Positions 15,734 through 23,566 of a DNA stretch of 64,000 nt are shown here, in pieces. The notes below the pieces were generated by a model that did not search any database, had not been told where the DNA came from, and saw only the letters and a program-made list of their open reading frames with translations. The translations under genes and the position numbers were made by a program. The stretch covers positions 259,816-323,815 of the forward strand of contig CAZHAX010000002.1 in assembly GCA_964530325.1 (NCBI GenBank), written 5' to 3'. How positions within the stretch are numbered: the first letter of the stretch is position 1; every line of letters starts with the position of its first letter. The DNA is from CAZHAX01 sp964530325 (GTDB lineage: Bacteria > Chloroflexota > Anaerolineae > B4-G1).

Positions 15734-15762
15734 AGTATATCACGGAGCCTGGCCAGCGGCAA
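15734..15762 (-). promoter_or_regulatory. Promoter of the lipoprotein gene
   Basis: On the minus strand there is TTGCCG (15762-15757), 17 bases, then TATACT (15739-15734), with an extended -10 TG one base upstream (TGATATACT). The leader would be about 25 bases. Confidence 0.7.
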
Positions 15763-15944
15763 GTGCTCTTTGGTACTAGCAGAGGTCGAGCGTCCTTTGA
15801 CTTGCGCAGAGAGCGATTACAGGGCATAATCCACCGCGTGGCCCCGAGGCCTCGATTGGCCTCCTCTTCCCTGGGAGACGATCCGGCTGGGAGCCGCGGG
15901 CTTGTGATCACCTAGCTTGCTGTCGCACCGATTGGGAGGGGCGC

Positions 15945-16829
15945 ATGGGCAAAGCTGAGGCTGGGAAGACCGGTGGCTCGCAGCAGTCTGCTGCGGAGTC
16001 AGGCCGGCAGCCCAGGGTGATCGCCATTCTCAACCAGAAGGGCGGATCCGGCAAGACGACGACGGCTGTCAACCTTGCCTGCGGCCTGGCGCGCGGGGTG
16101 GGGGACGGGAGGAAGCGGCCGGTCCTTCTGGTCGATCTCGATCCTCAGTCTGCCGCCACAGCGGCGCTCCTCGGCGTAGCGGCGGCTCAGGGACCCGAGC
16201 AGCACGCGACGATCAAGGAGCTGCTGCTGGACCTTCGCGGCGTCGATGATGTCATCCAGCAGGTTGAGCTGAAACCGGCAGAGGGAGTGCCGGGAGGCGT
16301 TGTGGACCTGGTGGCTTCCCACATCACCGCGGCCGGCGTGGAGCTCGACCTTTTCGTTCAGGAATTCAACCGCGAGGGGAGGCTGCGATCGGCGCTGGCC
16401 TCACTTCGGGATCGGTACGAGTTCGTTATCATCGACTGTCCGCCGAGCCTCAACATGCTCACCTTTAACGCTTTGGCGGCGGCGAACGAGGTGCTCATCC
16501 CGCTGGACCCCGGCGTGTTCCCGCTCATCGGATTGAGCCATCTTCTGGAGACGATGGAGAAGGCCCGGCGAGTCAATCCCTCGCTGCGGCTTCTCGGCGT
16601 CTTGCCCACACGCCAGAGTCGGACGGTGCTGACCACGGGGACGGAGGAGAAGCTGAAGGCGCGGTTCGGCCGGCAGGTCTTCCCCGGCATTCCGGAGAGG
16701 GTGGCAATCAACGAGGCCCATACGGCCCAGAGTGACGTGTACGGCTACGAGCCCGGCGGCTCCGGTGCCCGGGCCTACAGACGGCTGGTCACGGAGGTGA
16801 TCCGGCGTGGCGAAGAAGGGGCGATTTGA
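15945..16829 (+). CDS. parA: ParA-type ATPase (chromosome/plasmid partition)
   Basis: This 294-residue deviant Walker-A ATPase drives partition together with ParB. The Walker A is NQKGGSGKTTTAVNLA (with the signature first Lys), the Walker A' is LLVDLDPQSAAT, and the Walker B region is FVIIDCPPSLN. The N-terminal 23 residues are a low-complexity extension. ATG follows GGGAGGGGCGC. The downstream parB-like gene overlaps it by 23 bases, which indicates an operon. A late insertion (HTAQSDVYGYEPGGSGARAYR) is typical of ParA/Soj C-termini. Confidence 0.92.
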   Translation: MGKAEAGKTGGSQQSAAESGRQPRVIAILNQKGGSGKTTTAVNLACGLARGVGDGRKRPVLLVDLDPQSAATAALLGVAAAQGPEQHATIKELLLDLRGVDDVIQQVELKPAEGVPGGVVDLVASHITAAGVELDLFVQEFNREGRLRSALASLRDRYEFVIIDCPPSLNMLTFNALAAANEVLIPLDPGVFPLIGLSHLLETMEKARRVNPSLRLLGVLPTRQSRTVLTTGTEEKLKARFGRQVFPGIPERVAINEAHTAQSDVYGYEPGGSGARAYRRLVTEVIRRGEEGAI

Positions 16830-17994
16830 CGATTTCTTCGACGCAGTGAAGCTGGGCGACGAGCAGGCGGCCGAGGCCGGCGTCGTAATCCTGCCTGAGA
16901 TCGACCAGCTGATACCCGATGGGGACCAGCCGCGGCGCGGCCTGGTGCCGGACGATCTGCGGGAGATGCTGTTGAGCGGCGAGCTGTCCCCGAAGAAGGT
17001 GATCCTGCAAACCTGGGAGCGGTGCCTCGATCGGGATGTGCACAAGGCGCTCAAGTCCGGCAGCGTCACGCCCTCTTCGGCCCTCTCTCTGCAGCGCACG
17101 GCAGGGCCGCGCGACCTGGCCCTCCAACTCTCGCTGGAGGGCCTGGTGGACCTGGCGGATTCCATAGCGGCGCATGGCTTGGTTCAGCCGGTGAACGTCT
17201 ATCGGACCTCGGATGGCCGCTATCGGATCACCGTCGGCGAGCGGCGCTGGTGGGCCCACGTGCATCTCTGGTACGTGATGGGCGATGAGAGGGCGCGCAG
17301 GATACGGGCCATCGAGCTGCCGCCGCCGGAGGACGATCTGGAGAGGGTCGCTCGCCAGTACGCGGAGAACGTGCACCGCAAGGATCTGTCCGACATTGCC
17401 AAGGCGCGCGCCATCGCCGGCGTACGTGGGCTTGTAGAGCAGGAGGCTGCCGCCCGTGGAACCAGTGGTTCCATGCCTACCTCGGTTGAGCTGGATGAGA
17501 TGGCGGGGAGGAGGGTGGCTGAGGTGACCGGTCGCGGCGTGAGCGGCCGTACAGTGCGCCACTACCTGGCGCTGCTCTCCATGCCTCCCGAGGCCAGGCG
17601 GCTGGCCGAGGCGGCCAAGCTCTCCGAGAGATCGCTGCGCGAAGTGGCGACGCTGAAGGATCCCAAGGCCCAGGTGCGTCTGGTACGCCAGATGGCGAGT
17701 GAAGCGATGACGGCGACCGAGGCAGCCGAGGAGGCGCGGGCGATGAAGGCCTCTAGGCTTGGGGCGAAGGCGGGGGAGCCCGGCGCCCGGGATCCGATTA
17801 AGGATGCTCTGCGTCGTTTCCGTTCCAGCGTCGGCTTCGCCTCTGCCGATGCTCCCAAGGCGCGGGCCCTGGCGCGGGAGATCGCTGCCCTGCCAGAAGA
17901 CAAGAGGAATGAGGTCGTCGAGCTGGCGGCTGCCTATGCCGAGTACCTTGTGGGCGTCCTGGAGGCCTTGGAGAGGGAGCTGCCCAGGGAGTGA
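16807..17994 (+). CDS. parB: ParB-like partition protein with a split N-terminal domain
   Basis: This 395-residue protein starts at GTG 16807, inside the parA 3' end. ParB/Srx-type motifs are present: a QPR box (residues 41-43), LADSIAAHGLVQPV (116-129), GERRWWAH (144-151), and later ENVHRKDLSDIAKARA, followed by a helix-turn-helix region (VAEVTGRGVSGRTVRHYLALL). In ordinary ParB proteins the QPR and LADSI motifs are 10-15 residues apart; here about 72 residues lie between them. It should bind parS-like sites and CTP in the canonical model. I saw no obvious parS palindrome nearby. Confidence 0.82.
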   Translation: MAKKGRFDDFFDAVKLGDEQAAEAGVVILPEIDQLIPDGDQPRRGLVPDDLREMLLSGELSPKKVILQTWERCLDRDVHKALKSGSVTPSSALSLQRTAGPRDLALQLSLEGLVDLADSIAAHGLVQPVNVYRTSDGRYRITVGERRWWAHVHLWYVMGDERARRIRAIELPPPEDDLERVARQYAENVHRKDLSDIAKARAIAGVRGLVEQEAAARGTSGSMPTSVELDEMAGRRVAEVTGRGVSGRTVRHYLALLSMPPEARRLAEAAKLSERSLREVATLKDPKAQVRLVRQMASEAMTATEAAEEARAMKASRLGAKAGEPGARDPIKDALRRFRSSVGFASADAPKARALAREIAALPEDKRNEVVELAAAYAEYLVGVLEALERELPRE

Positions 17995-18063
17995 CCTCGA
18001 AGCCTGGGCTGGTCGCCTGAACGGGCGCGGCTCGATCCGTACGGTGCGCGTCTAGGAGGGCTG

Positions 18064-18726
18064 GTGATTCGAAAGCGAATGGTGTTCTCGGCAGCGCTGA
18101 TGGCTGTGGCCTTGATGGCGGGGCTGCTGACGGGCTGCGATTCATCCCAGCTGGGCGCCGGTGATGCCTCGCCCTCAGGGGATCAGACCCCTACCCAGCC
18201 AGGGGCTACCAGGGTGGTGGGGGATACTCCGCCTTCGCTCTCTCCGTGGGTGGCCGACGGTGTGATCGGAGATAGCGAATACGCCCACCAGACAGACGTT
18301 GGCGAAGTCCGCCTATGGTGGCGCAACGATGGGCAGTCTCTCTGCCTGGCCATGGAGTCCCCTACGAGCGGCTGGGTGTCCTTGGGCATTGACCCAGTAG
18401 ACAGGATGGAGGGGGCGAACTACGTCATCGGCGCTGTTGTGGGCGGCGAGGCCAGGGTGTGGGATGCGTATGGCACAGCGCCGACCGGCGCCACGCATCC
18501 ACCCGACGAGGACCTGGGCGGTACGAACGACATCGTTGCCTTCGCGGGAGTGGAGGAGGACGGGTATACGCGGTTCGAAGTGCAGATCCCACTCGATTCG
18601 GGGGACGAGTTCGACAAGCGTCTTGAGCCTGGCGGCACGTATGCAGTGATCGCCGCCGCGGCTAGCTCGGACTCGTACGACGGCTACCACGTGTCGCGCG
18701 CTCAGGGGACCATCGAGCTTGACTAG
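18064..18726 (+). CDS. DOMON-like domain lipoprotein
   Basis: This 220-residue secreted lipoprotein starts at GTG with an excellent ribosome site (TAGGAGG, ~4 bases upstream). The signal peptide ends at lipobox LLTGC (Cys ~25), followed by a short Pro/Thr/Ser linker. The rest (residues ~58-220: VADGVIGDSEYAH, LWWRNDGQSLCLAMES, GWVSLGIDP, MEGANYVIG, FAGVEEDGYTRFEVQIPLDSGD) matches the DOMON/DM13-like fold that binds haem or sugar in other proteins. The axial ligand cannot be assigned. It lies 69 bases after parB but is probably unrelated to partition. Confidence 0.72.
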   Translation: MIRKRMVFSAALMAVALMAGLLTGCDSSQLGAGDASPSGDQTPTQPGATRVVGDTPPSLSPWVADGVIGDSEYAHQTDVGEVRLWWRNDGQSLCLAMESPTSGWVSLGIDPVDRMEGANYVIGAVVGGEARVWDAYGTAPTGATHPPDEDLGGTNDIVAFAGVEEDGYTRFEVQIPLDSGDEFDKRLEPGGTYAVIAAAASSDSYDGYHVSRAQGTIELD

Positions 18727-18745
18727 AAGGCGCGCTTGGGCTCGT

Positions 18746-18773
18746 TTGCCCTTCTGCACGAAGGTGGTAGAAT
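18746..18773 (+). promoter_or_regulatory. Promoter of the first cold-shock gene
   Basis: TTGCCC (18746-18751), 16 bases, TAGAAT (18768-18773), with TG one base upstream (TGGTAGAAT). The same arrangement, TTG-type -35, 16-base spacer and extended -10, is found at 26045-26072 and 63893-63920. Confidence 0.72.
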
Positions 18774-18780
18774 AGCCGTA

Positions 18781-18863
18781 GCGAAGCAGGCCGTGACCAT
18801 TCCGGGGACAGTCCGGGCTTGCGGAGGCCTGGATTCCGCCCCCAGCTTGGTGCGGTTGCTTCG
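18781..18863 (+). ncRNA. Cold-shock leader RNA element, copy 1
   Basis: The leader begins with GCGAAG (18781-18786), has the block GGCTTGCGGAGGCCT (18816-18830) and ends with GCTTCG (18858-18863). GCGAAGC can pair with GCTTCGT to close the element. Inside it, TCCGGGC and GCCTGGA form a stem with loop TTGCGGAG. The same start block and loop recur at 26087 and 63935. Unlike those copies the inner hairpin here is not followed by a T-tract. Confidence 0.6.
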
Positions 18864-18906
18864 TCAGTGTGTTGAGTAGTAGCAAGTGTCATCAAGGAGT
18901 GTAGGA

Positions 18907-19116
18907 ATGTCTGAGAAGGAAATCGGTACCGTGAAGTGGTTCAACGATGGAAAGGGGTTCGGCTTCATCTCTCGCGAGGAGGGTGAAGACGTCTTCGTCC
19001 ATCACACCGCGATCGTCGGAGAGGGCTTCCGGTCGCTGCAGGAAGGCCAGCAGGTCGAGTTCAGCGTCGAGCAGGGCCCGAAGGGCCTGCGCGCCGCCGA
19101 CGTTCGTCCTCTCTAG
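18907..19116 (+). CDS. csp: Cold-shock protein (CspA family)
   Basis: This 69-residue single cold-shock domain has RNP1 (KGFGFI) and RNP2 (VFVHHTAI) for single-stranded RNA/DNA binding. ATG 18907 is chosen, with AAGGAG (18894-18899) 7 bases upstream; an earlier in-frame ATG lies in the leader before the ribosome site. It acts as an RNA chaperone. It has a 127-base structured leader and is followed 39 bases later by an RNA-binding-domain gene, presumably in the same transcript. It is about 80 percent identical by eye to the second copy at 26208. Confidence 0.96.
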   Translation: MSEKEIGTVKWFNDGKGFGFISREEGEDVFVHHTAIVGEGFRSLQEGQQVEFSVEQGPKGLRAADVRPL

Positions 19117-19155
19117 CCGCAGTCGCGCAGCAGGACCTGACGCCAGGAGGAGAGC

Positions 19156-19410
19156 ATGGGCAACAGGCTGTACTGCGGCAACCTAGCCTACGAGACGACA
19201 GAGGCCACACTGTCCGAGCTGTTCGGCGCGATCGGGGAGGTTGTGTCTGTCAATCTGATCGTAGACCGCTACACGGGCCGTTCGAGGGGCTTTGCCTTCG
19301 TCGAGATGGCGGAGAATGACGCGGCGCAGCGAGCCATCAGCGAGCTGGATGGAAAGGACGTCGGCGGGCGGGCGTTGAAAGTAGCAGAGGCTCGTCCGCA
19401 GCGACAGTAG
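19156..19410 (+). CDS. Single-RRM RNA-binding protein
   Basis: This 84-residue protein is a lone RNA recognition motif: RNP2 LYCGNL at residues 5-10 and RNP1 RGFAFVEM near residue 44, with the usual beta-alpha-beta spacing and a short basic tail (PQRQ). Such small glycine-poor RRM proteins (Rbp type) of cyanobacteria and Chloroflexota bind RNA and are often cold-induced. AGGAGG lies just upstream of the ATG. Being in tandem with csp supports a shared cold response. Confidence 0.93.
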   Translation: MGNRLYCGNLAYETTEATLSELFGAIGEVVSVNLIVDRYTGRSRGFAFVEMAENDAAQRAISELDGKDVGGRALKVAEARPQRQ

Positions 19411-19524
19411 GGTGGGGCCCGAGGGACCAAACGGGGCGAGCGCTCCGCAGGCCTCCCGAACCCTGACAGACAGATCGCCGGGCTCCTCCGCAGGCCGGGT
19501 GGTCGAGAAAACAGAATAGAGAGA

Positions 19525-19554
19525 AGGGCCCCTGCCGCCCGCGGCCGGGGCCCT
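19525..19554 (-). terminator. Hairpin terminator of the metal-transporter operon
   Basis: An 8-bp perfect outer stem (AGGGCCCC and GGGGCCCT) with a G/C-rich interior. On the minus strand it is followed by TCTCTCTATTCTGTTTTC, fairly T-rich. It lies about 70 bases past the permease stop and could also serve the plus-strand RRM transcript. Confidence 0.6.
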
Positions 19555-19566
19555 CAGTGTAGGTAC

Positions 19567-19592
19567 AGCCACCCAGCAGGACCGGGTGGCTG
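19567..19592. terminator. Second hairpin in the csp-rrm / permease convergence
   Basis: There is a perfect 9-bp stem (CAGCCACCC and GGGTGGCTG) with an 8-base loop. On the plus strand it is followed by CTTCTGT. Together with the neighbouring hairpin it separates two convergent transcripts. Confidence 0.55.
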
Positions 19593-19624
19593 CTTCTGTG
19601 CCTGGCTTTCCTCTATGGGCGAGA

Positions 19625-20503
19625 CTAGGGTTCCGGCTCCTGCCCTCTGCCCGCTCGTGCCCGAAGCAGGGCGCGGCGCGGCCCAGCGAGCAGTGCCAGG
19701 AGGAAGCAGGCCGTGCACACGAGCACGATCGCCGCCCCTGAGGCCACACTGGCGTAGTAGGAGATGTACAGGCCAGCAACGCCGGACAGGACTCCCACCA
19801 GAACGGCCAGGGCGATCATCCGACCCAAGCGCTTGGTCAGCAGGTAGGCCGTCGCCGCCGGAGTCACCAGCATGGCCACCATCAAGCCCACGCCGACCGT
19901 CTGCAGGGAGACGACCACGGTGAGGGCGATCAGCACAAGCAGGAGGTAGCGCAGCACTCCGGAAGGCAAGCGGAGGGAGACTGCCAGGATGGGGTCGAAG
20001 GACAGGATCAGCAGCTCCTTGTAGAAAGCGACTATCGTCAGCAGCACAACGGCTCCTAGGATCCCTGTGAGCCACAGGTCGCCCTGCGAGACACCCAGCA
20101 CGTTGCCGAACAGGAAGTGGGCCAAGTCGACCGCGTAGCTGCGCATCGTCGAGATCAAGGCGATGCCCAGGGCGAACATCCCGGCAAAGACCACGCCGAT
20201 GGCAGTGTCCTCCTTCAGCTTGGTGCCCTTGCCCACGAAGCCGATTCCCAGCGCGGTCACCACGGCGGTTGCCAGCCCCCACCAGAAGACGGCGCCTCGC
20301 GCGCCACCGCTGACCAGGTACCCCACGGCGACGCCGGGCAGGATAGCGTGGGCGAGCGCGTCGCCCAGAAAGGCCATGCCGCGCAGGACGACGTAGGTGC
20401 CCACCACGGCACAGACCACCTCGACCATCGTCACTGCGATGAGGCCGCGCACCATGAAGGCGTGACCCATGGGTTCCAGGATCAGATCGATCAGCTTCTC
20501 CAT
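19625..20503 (-). CDS. Metal (zinc/manganese) ABC transporter permease
   Basis: This 292-residue polytopic protein of the ABC-3 (ZnuB/MntB) family has about eight to nine predicted hydrophobic segments. The pattern GTYVVLRGMAFLGDALAHAILPGVAVGYL is characteristic. ATG at 20503 shares its A with the last base of the ATPase stop (TGATG), so translation is coupled; an upstream in-frame start at 20524 would lie inside the ATPase gene. It transports a divalent metal with the adjacent ATPase and binding protein. The C-terminal tail is Arg/Ala-rich and cytoplasmic. Confidence 0.93.
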   Translation of the reverse strand: MEKLIDLILEPMGHAFMVRGLIAVTMVEVVCAVVGTYVVLRGMAFLGDALAHAILPGVAVGYLVSGGARGAVFWWGLATAVVTALGIGFVGKGTKLKEDTAIGVVFAGMFALGIALISTMRSYAVDLAHFLFGNVLGVSQGDLWLTGILGAVVLLTIVAFYKELLILSFDPILAVSLRLPSGVLRYLLLVLIALTVVVSLQTVGVGLMVAMLVTPAATAYLLTKRLGRMIALAVLVGVLSGVAGLYISYYASVASGAAIVLVCTACFLLALLAGPRRALLRARAGRGQEPEP

Positions 20504-21312
20504 CAGTGGCCGCCTCCGCAGCATGTGTCGCTGAGGACGAAAACGCCGTTGTCGGTCTCGACCAACTGCAGATGGCCGCCGTAGGCCGACTGCAGCTGTT
20601 CGGGAGTGAAAACATCGCCGGCGAGGCCGAAGCCCAGCAGGCGGCCGTTGAGCAGCATCACCCGATCGAATCTCTCCGCGGCCAGGCTGAGATCATGCGT
20701 GGCCACCATGACGGTGACCCCTTGCTGGCGCAGATCATCCATCGTGCGGAAGATTTCCTCCTGCGTGGGCGCATCCAGCCCGGACAGAGGCTCGTCCATC
20801 AGTATCAGCTCGGCTTCCTGGGCCAGGGCCTGGGCGATGAACATGCGCTGCTGCTGGCCGCCTGACAGCTCGCTGATCTGCCGATCTGCCAGATCGGTCA
20901 GGCCGATCAGCTCAAGACACTGGCGCACGCGCTGGCGGTCCTCACGACCCGGGCGGCGGAGGAGGCCGATCTGGCGGGCCCTGCCCATCATCACTACGTC
21001 GGCCACGGTGACGGGGAAGCTCCAGTCCACCTGGCTGCGTTGCGGTAGGTAGGCTATGCAGATATGGCCGCCGGGGCACTGGCCTGCCACAGCCACCTCG
21101 CCAGCGGTTGGATCGAGCAGGCCGGCGATCACCTTGAAGAGAGTGCTCTTGCCGGCTCCGTTTGGCCCCACTACCGCCACCCGTTCCCGGGCGTCGAGAC
21201 GGAATGAGATATCTTCCAGGGCTGTGAGGCCGTTGAAGCGGACCGTGACGTGGGAGGCCTCCAGGATAGGGGCGCCATGTTTGTGCTCGATAGATCTGCG
21301 TACGCTTGGCAT
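20503..21312 (-). CDS. Metal ABC transporter ATP-binding protein
   Basis: This 269-residue nucleotide-binding protein has Walker A GPNGAGKST, Q-loop YLPQRSQVDWSFPVTV, signature LSGGQQQR, Walker B LILMDEP and H-loop ATHDL. The Q-loop sequence with DWSFP is typical of zinc/manganese importers (ZnuC/MntA/TroB type). The C-terminus ends SDTCCGGGH, a Cys-Cys-His cluster that might sense or bind metal. It lies 86 bases after the binding-protein gene. Position in a Fur-family operon indicates metal-dependent repression. Confidence 0.94.
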   Translation of the reverse strand: MPSVRRSIEHKHGAPILEASHVTVRFNGLTALEDISFRLDARERVAVVGPNGAGKSTLFKVIAGLLDPTAGEVAVAGQCPGGHICIAYLPQRSQVDWSFPVTVADVVMMGRARQIGLLRRPGREDRQRVRQCLELIGLTDLADRQISELSGGQQQRMFIAQALAQEAELILMDEPLSGLDAPTQEEIFRTMDDLRQQGVTVMVATHDLSLAAERFDRVMLLNGRLLGFGLAGDVFTPEQLQSAYGGHLQLVETDNGVFVLSDTCCGGGH

Positions 21313-21398
21313 ACTCCGCTGTCCTCCAGCACAATCCGCGGCCGGGCCGGCTGCCCCACTGATGGGCGGCTCCTTGTCAGTGTGCTACCTGGCCGCGA

Positions 21399-22364
21399 TT
21401 ATCTGAGTGCGCTGACTATCGCGCTCGTATCGTACTCCATCAAAGCGACGTAGCTGTTTGCCGGGCCGTCCGGTTCGCTGAGAGATCCGGTGTAGAGAAA
21501 CACCAGGTCCGCGCCGGTGTCTTCCGCCACGCGCTCTGCCAAGTCTGGATTGACGGACAGCCCGACGAAGACGGCCTGCACCGCGTAATCCTCGATCGAG
21601 TCCTCCAGCTCGGCCAACTCCTGGGCTGATGGCTCGCTCAGCGTGCTGTATCCGGGAAATACGGTGCCGATCTGCTCGAAGCCGTATCGCTCTGCGAAGT
21701 AGCCGAAGGATGCATGGTCTGTTACCAGCTTCCGATTCGCCTCCGCGACCTGGGCGACCTGCTGTTCTATCCACGAGTGCAGAGTGAGCAGCTCGGCTTC
21801 GTATGCCTCCGCTCTGGTGCGGTAGGAGCTGGCGCCCGCCGGATCGAGCGCGGCCAGCGAATACTCGACGTTGTGGACCCAGACGATCACATTGAGGGGG
21901 TCGAACCAGGTGTGCGGATCGACGCCCTCGGTGGCGTGGCTGGCTTCGAGCTCCAGCAGTTCGACGCCATACGAGACCGGGACGACGGGCACCGCCTCGC
22001 CGCTGCTCTCCAGGAGATAATCGAGGAACTCCTCAAGGCCTGCTCCATTGGCAAACACGACATGCGCAGTGGCGAGGGCGGCTACGTCCTGCGGGGTGGG
22101 CTCGAAGGCGTGAGGGTCCGTGCCCAGGGGCAACAACGTCGTCGCCTCGATCCGATCGCCGCCGACCGTCTTCACGACATCGGCGACAATACTGGTGGTA
22201 GCCAGGACGCGCAGGACCTGGCCGTCGGCCAGATCGGCCTGGGCGAGTCCCGGCATCTGATCGATGTCCTGGTCGTAGGGGTGCTCCTGCGATGGTTTGG
22301 CGTAGCATCCCGCCGTCGCTGTGGTGATCAGGAAGATGGCCAAGGCTGCGAGCAGCCTCTTCAT
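21399..22364 (-). CDS. Metal ABC transporter substrate-binding lipoprotein
   Basis: This 321-residue cluster A-I (ZnuA/TroA) binding protein has a signal peptide with lipobox TAGC (Cys ~19). Metal-ligand motifs are visible: PLGTDPHAFEPTPQDVAAL, GVDPHTWFDPLNVIVW, VTDHASFGYFAERYGF, and a late Asp in the SVNPDLAERVAEDTGADLVFLYTGSL region. There is no long His-rich loop as in many ZnuA proteins, so zinc versus manganese is unresolved. ATG at 22364 overlaps the Fur-family stop (ATGA). A longer in-frame start lies inside the regulator gene. Confidence 0.92.
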   Translation of the reverse strand: MKRLLAALAIFLITTATAGCYAKPSQEHPYDQDIDQMPGLAQADLADGQVLRVLATTSIVADVVKTVGGDRIEATTLLPLGTDPHAFEPTPQDVAALATAHVVFANGAGLEEFLDYLLESSGEAVPVVPVSYGVELLELEASHATEGVDPHTWFDPLNVIVWVHNVEYSLAALDPAGASSYRTRAEAYEAELLTLHSWIEQQVAQVAEANRKLVTDHASFGYFAERYGFEQIGTVFPGYSTLSEPSAQELAELEDSIEDYAVQAVFVGLSVNPDLAERVAEDTGADLVFLYTGSLSEPDGPANSYVALMEYDTSAIVSALR

Positions 22365-22804
22365 GCAACTCCTTGCGCCAGCCGGGCCAGCCTCTGCTGG
22401 CAGTCCGGGCATAAGCCAACAAGCTGAAGCAGATGATCTTCCACCTGGTAGCTCGTTCCCTTCTCAACCCGCCTTATCAAGGTCTCGATCTCGCTCTCGC
22501 CGGCGAATTCGGTGCTGCCGCCGCAGCTCCGGCAGACTACGTGATGGCGGTGGCCTGGAGAGGACAGCACGTACCCGTGGCATCCGTCCTCATGGTGGAC
22601 GCGGCGCACCAGGTCGAACTGGGCCAGCAGCGCGAGCGTGCGATACACGGTCACCAGGCTCAGGCTCGCATGTACGCGGCGCGCCCGCTCCAGAATCATC
22701 CGGGGCGATAGCGGGGCGAGATCCTCTTCCAGCACCTGAATGACCGCCCGGCGGGGAGCGGTGATGCGGTGGCCGGCGGCGGAGAGCCTTTCGTCCCAAC
22801 TCAT
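22361..22804 (-). CDS. Fur-family metal regulator (Zur-like)
   Basis: This 147-residue protein has an N-terminal winged helix (AAGHRITAPRRAVIQVLEE, LSLVTVYRTLALL) and a metal-binding dimerisation domain (GHRHHVVCRSCG, and CPDC near the C-terminus). The two CxxC pairs are the structural zinc site, and HRHH is part of the regulatory site. As the first gene of an operon with a zinc/manganese-type importer it is most likely a Zur-type zinc sensor. The A/T-rich inverted repeat just downstream of the -10 box is the likely autoregulatory site. Confidence 0.92.
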   Translation of the reverse strand: MSWDERLSAAGHRITAPRRAVIQVLEEDLAPLSPRMILERARRVHASLSLVTVYRTLALLAQFDLVRRVHHEDGCHGYVLSSPGHRHHVVCRSCGGSTEFAGESEIETLIRRVEKGTSYQVEDHLLQLVGLCPDCQQRLARLAQGVA

Positions 22805-22816
22805 GATCGTTCCAAG

Positions 22817-22870
22817 TTATTGATATTTCTTTGCAATAAGGATTGTACTACGGAAGTAGTCCTATGTCAA
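22817..22870 (-). promoter_or_regulatory. Promoter and candidate Fur/Zur box of the metal operon
   Basis: On the minus strand there is TTGACA (22870-22865), 17 bases, TACAAT (22847-22842). Directly downstream and covering the expected start point is a 23-bp A/T-rich inverted repeat with arms TTATTG and CAATAA (22817-22839), the size of a Fur-family site. Binding there would block the promoter. Confidence 0.72.
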
Positions 22871-22919
22871 GACCAGCAGGCCAAGCACAGATGCAGCGCT
22901 CGGTGAAGGCTCCTCCACC

Positions 22920-22947
22920 TTGACTTGCTGCGGCGGACGGCTAGAAT
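22920..22947 (+). promoter_or_regulatory. Promoter of the UPF0316-type gene
   Basis: TTGACT (22920-22925), 16 bases, TAGAAT (22942-22947). The transcript would begin near 22954, about 90 bases before the chosen ATG. Confidence 0.6.
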
Positions 22948-23044
22948 GGTGAGGCCAGGTATCGGCTTGACCGGCAGTCCTGGCAACGACGGATTGTGAA
23001 GGCTCCTGCAGGTGCATCCCGCAGAGAGCGGGGGGAACAGCCTG

Positions 23045-23566
23045 ATGTACTGGCCCGTGATATGGAGTGCGCTCCTGATCTTCGTGCTCCGGCTGGTCGG
23101 TGTCTCTCTGGGCACGATTCGCATGATGCTGGTGATGCGGGACCGGCGTATGCTGGCCGCGCTGATGGGCTTCGTCGAGGCTACAGTGTGGATCGTAGCC
23201 GTCGGCCTGGTCATCGATGACATCGACACGATCTGGAACGTGCTTGCCTACAGCGGTGGCTTCGCCGCCGGCACGCTGCTCGGCGCGTGGATCGAGGGGC
23301 GGCTGGCGCTGGGCCACATGTGCGTGCGCGTGGTCTCGATGGATATGGGGGCCGAGATAGCAGAGAAGGTCCGCCAGTCCGGCCACGGCGCAACTGAGCT
23401 GAAGGCCGAAGGGCTATCTGGGCCAGTCTGTCTGATCGAGATCGTCGCCCCGCGCAAGCATCTGGGGGACATCGTCCGCCTGATCAACAGCGTGGACAGC
23501 ACTGCGTTCGTGACCATCGAGGATGCACGGCAGGTAACGCGCGGCTATCACCGCCTGGTGAAGTGA
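23045..23566 (+). CDS. UPF0316 / DUF2179-type membrane protein
   Basis: This 173-residue protein has three hydrophobic segments in its first ~90 residues (WPVIWSALLIFVLRLVGVSL, MLAALMGFVEATVWIVAVGLVI, WNVLAYSGGFAAGTLLGAWI). A soluble C-terminal DUF2179-like domain follows, beginning RVVSMDMGAEIAEKVRQSGHGATELKAEG and ending VTIEDARQVTRGYH. This is the arrangement of the UPF0316 (YebE/DUF5698-DUF2179) family, function unknown; DUF2179 resembles small-ligand-binding regulatory domains. ATG 23045 fits the membrane start; an in-frame GTG at 23012 would add 11 residues. Confidence 0.82.
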   Translation: MYWPVIWSALLIFVLRLVGVSLGTIRMMLVMRDRRMLAALMGFVEATVWIVAVGLVIDDIDTIWNVLAYSGGFAAGTLLGAWIEGRLALGHMCVRVVSMDMGAEIAEKVRQSGHGATELKAEGLSGPVCLIEIVAPRKHLGDIVRLINSVDSTAFVTIEDARQVTRGYHRLVK

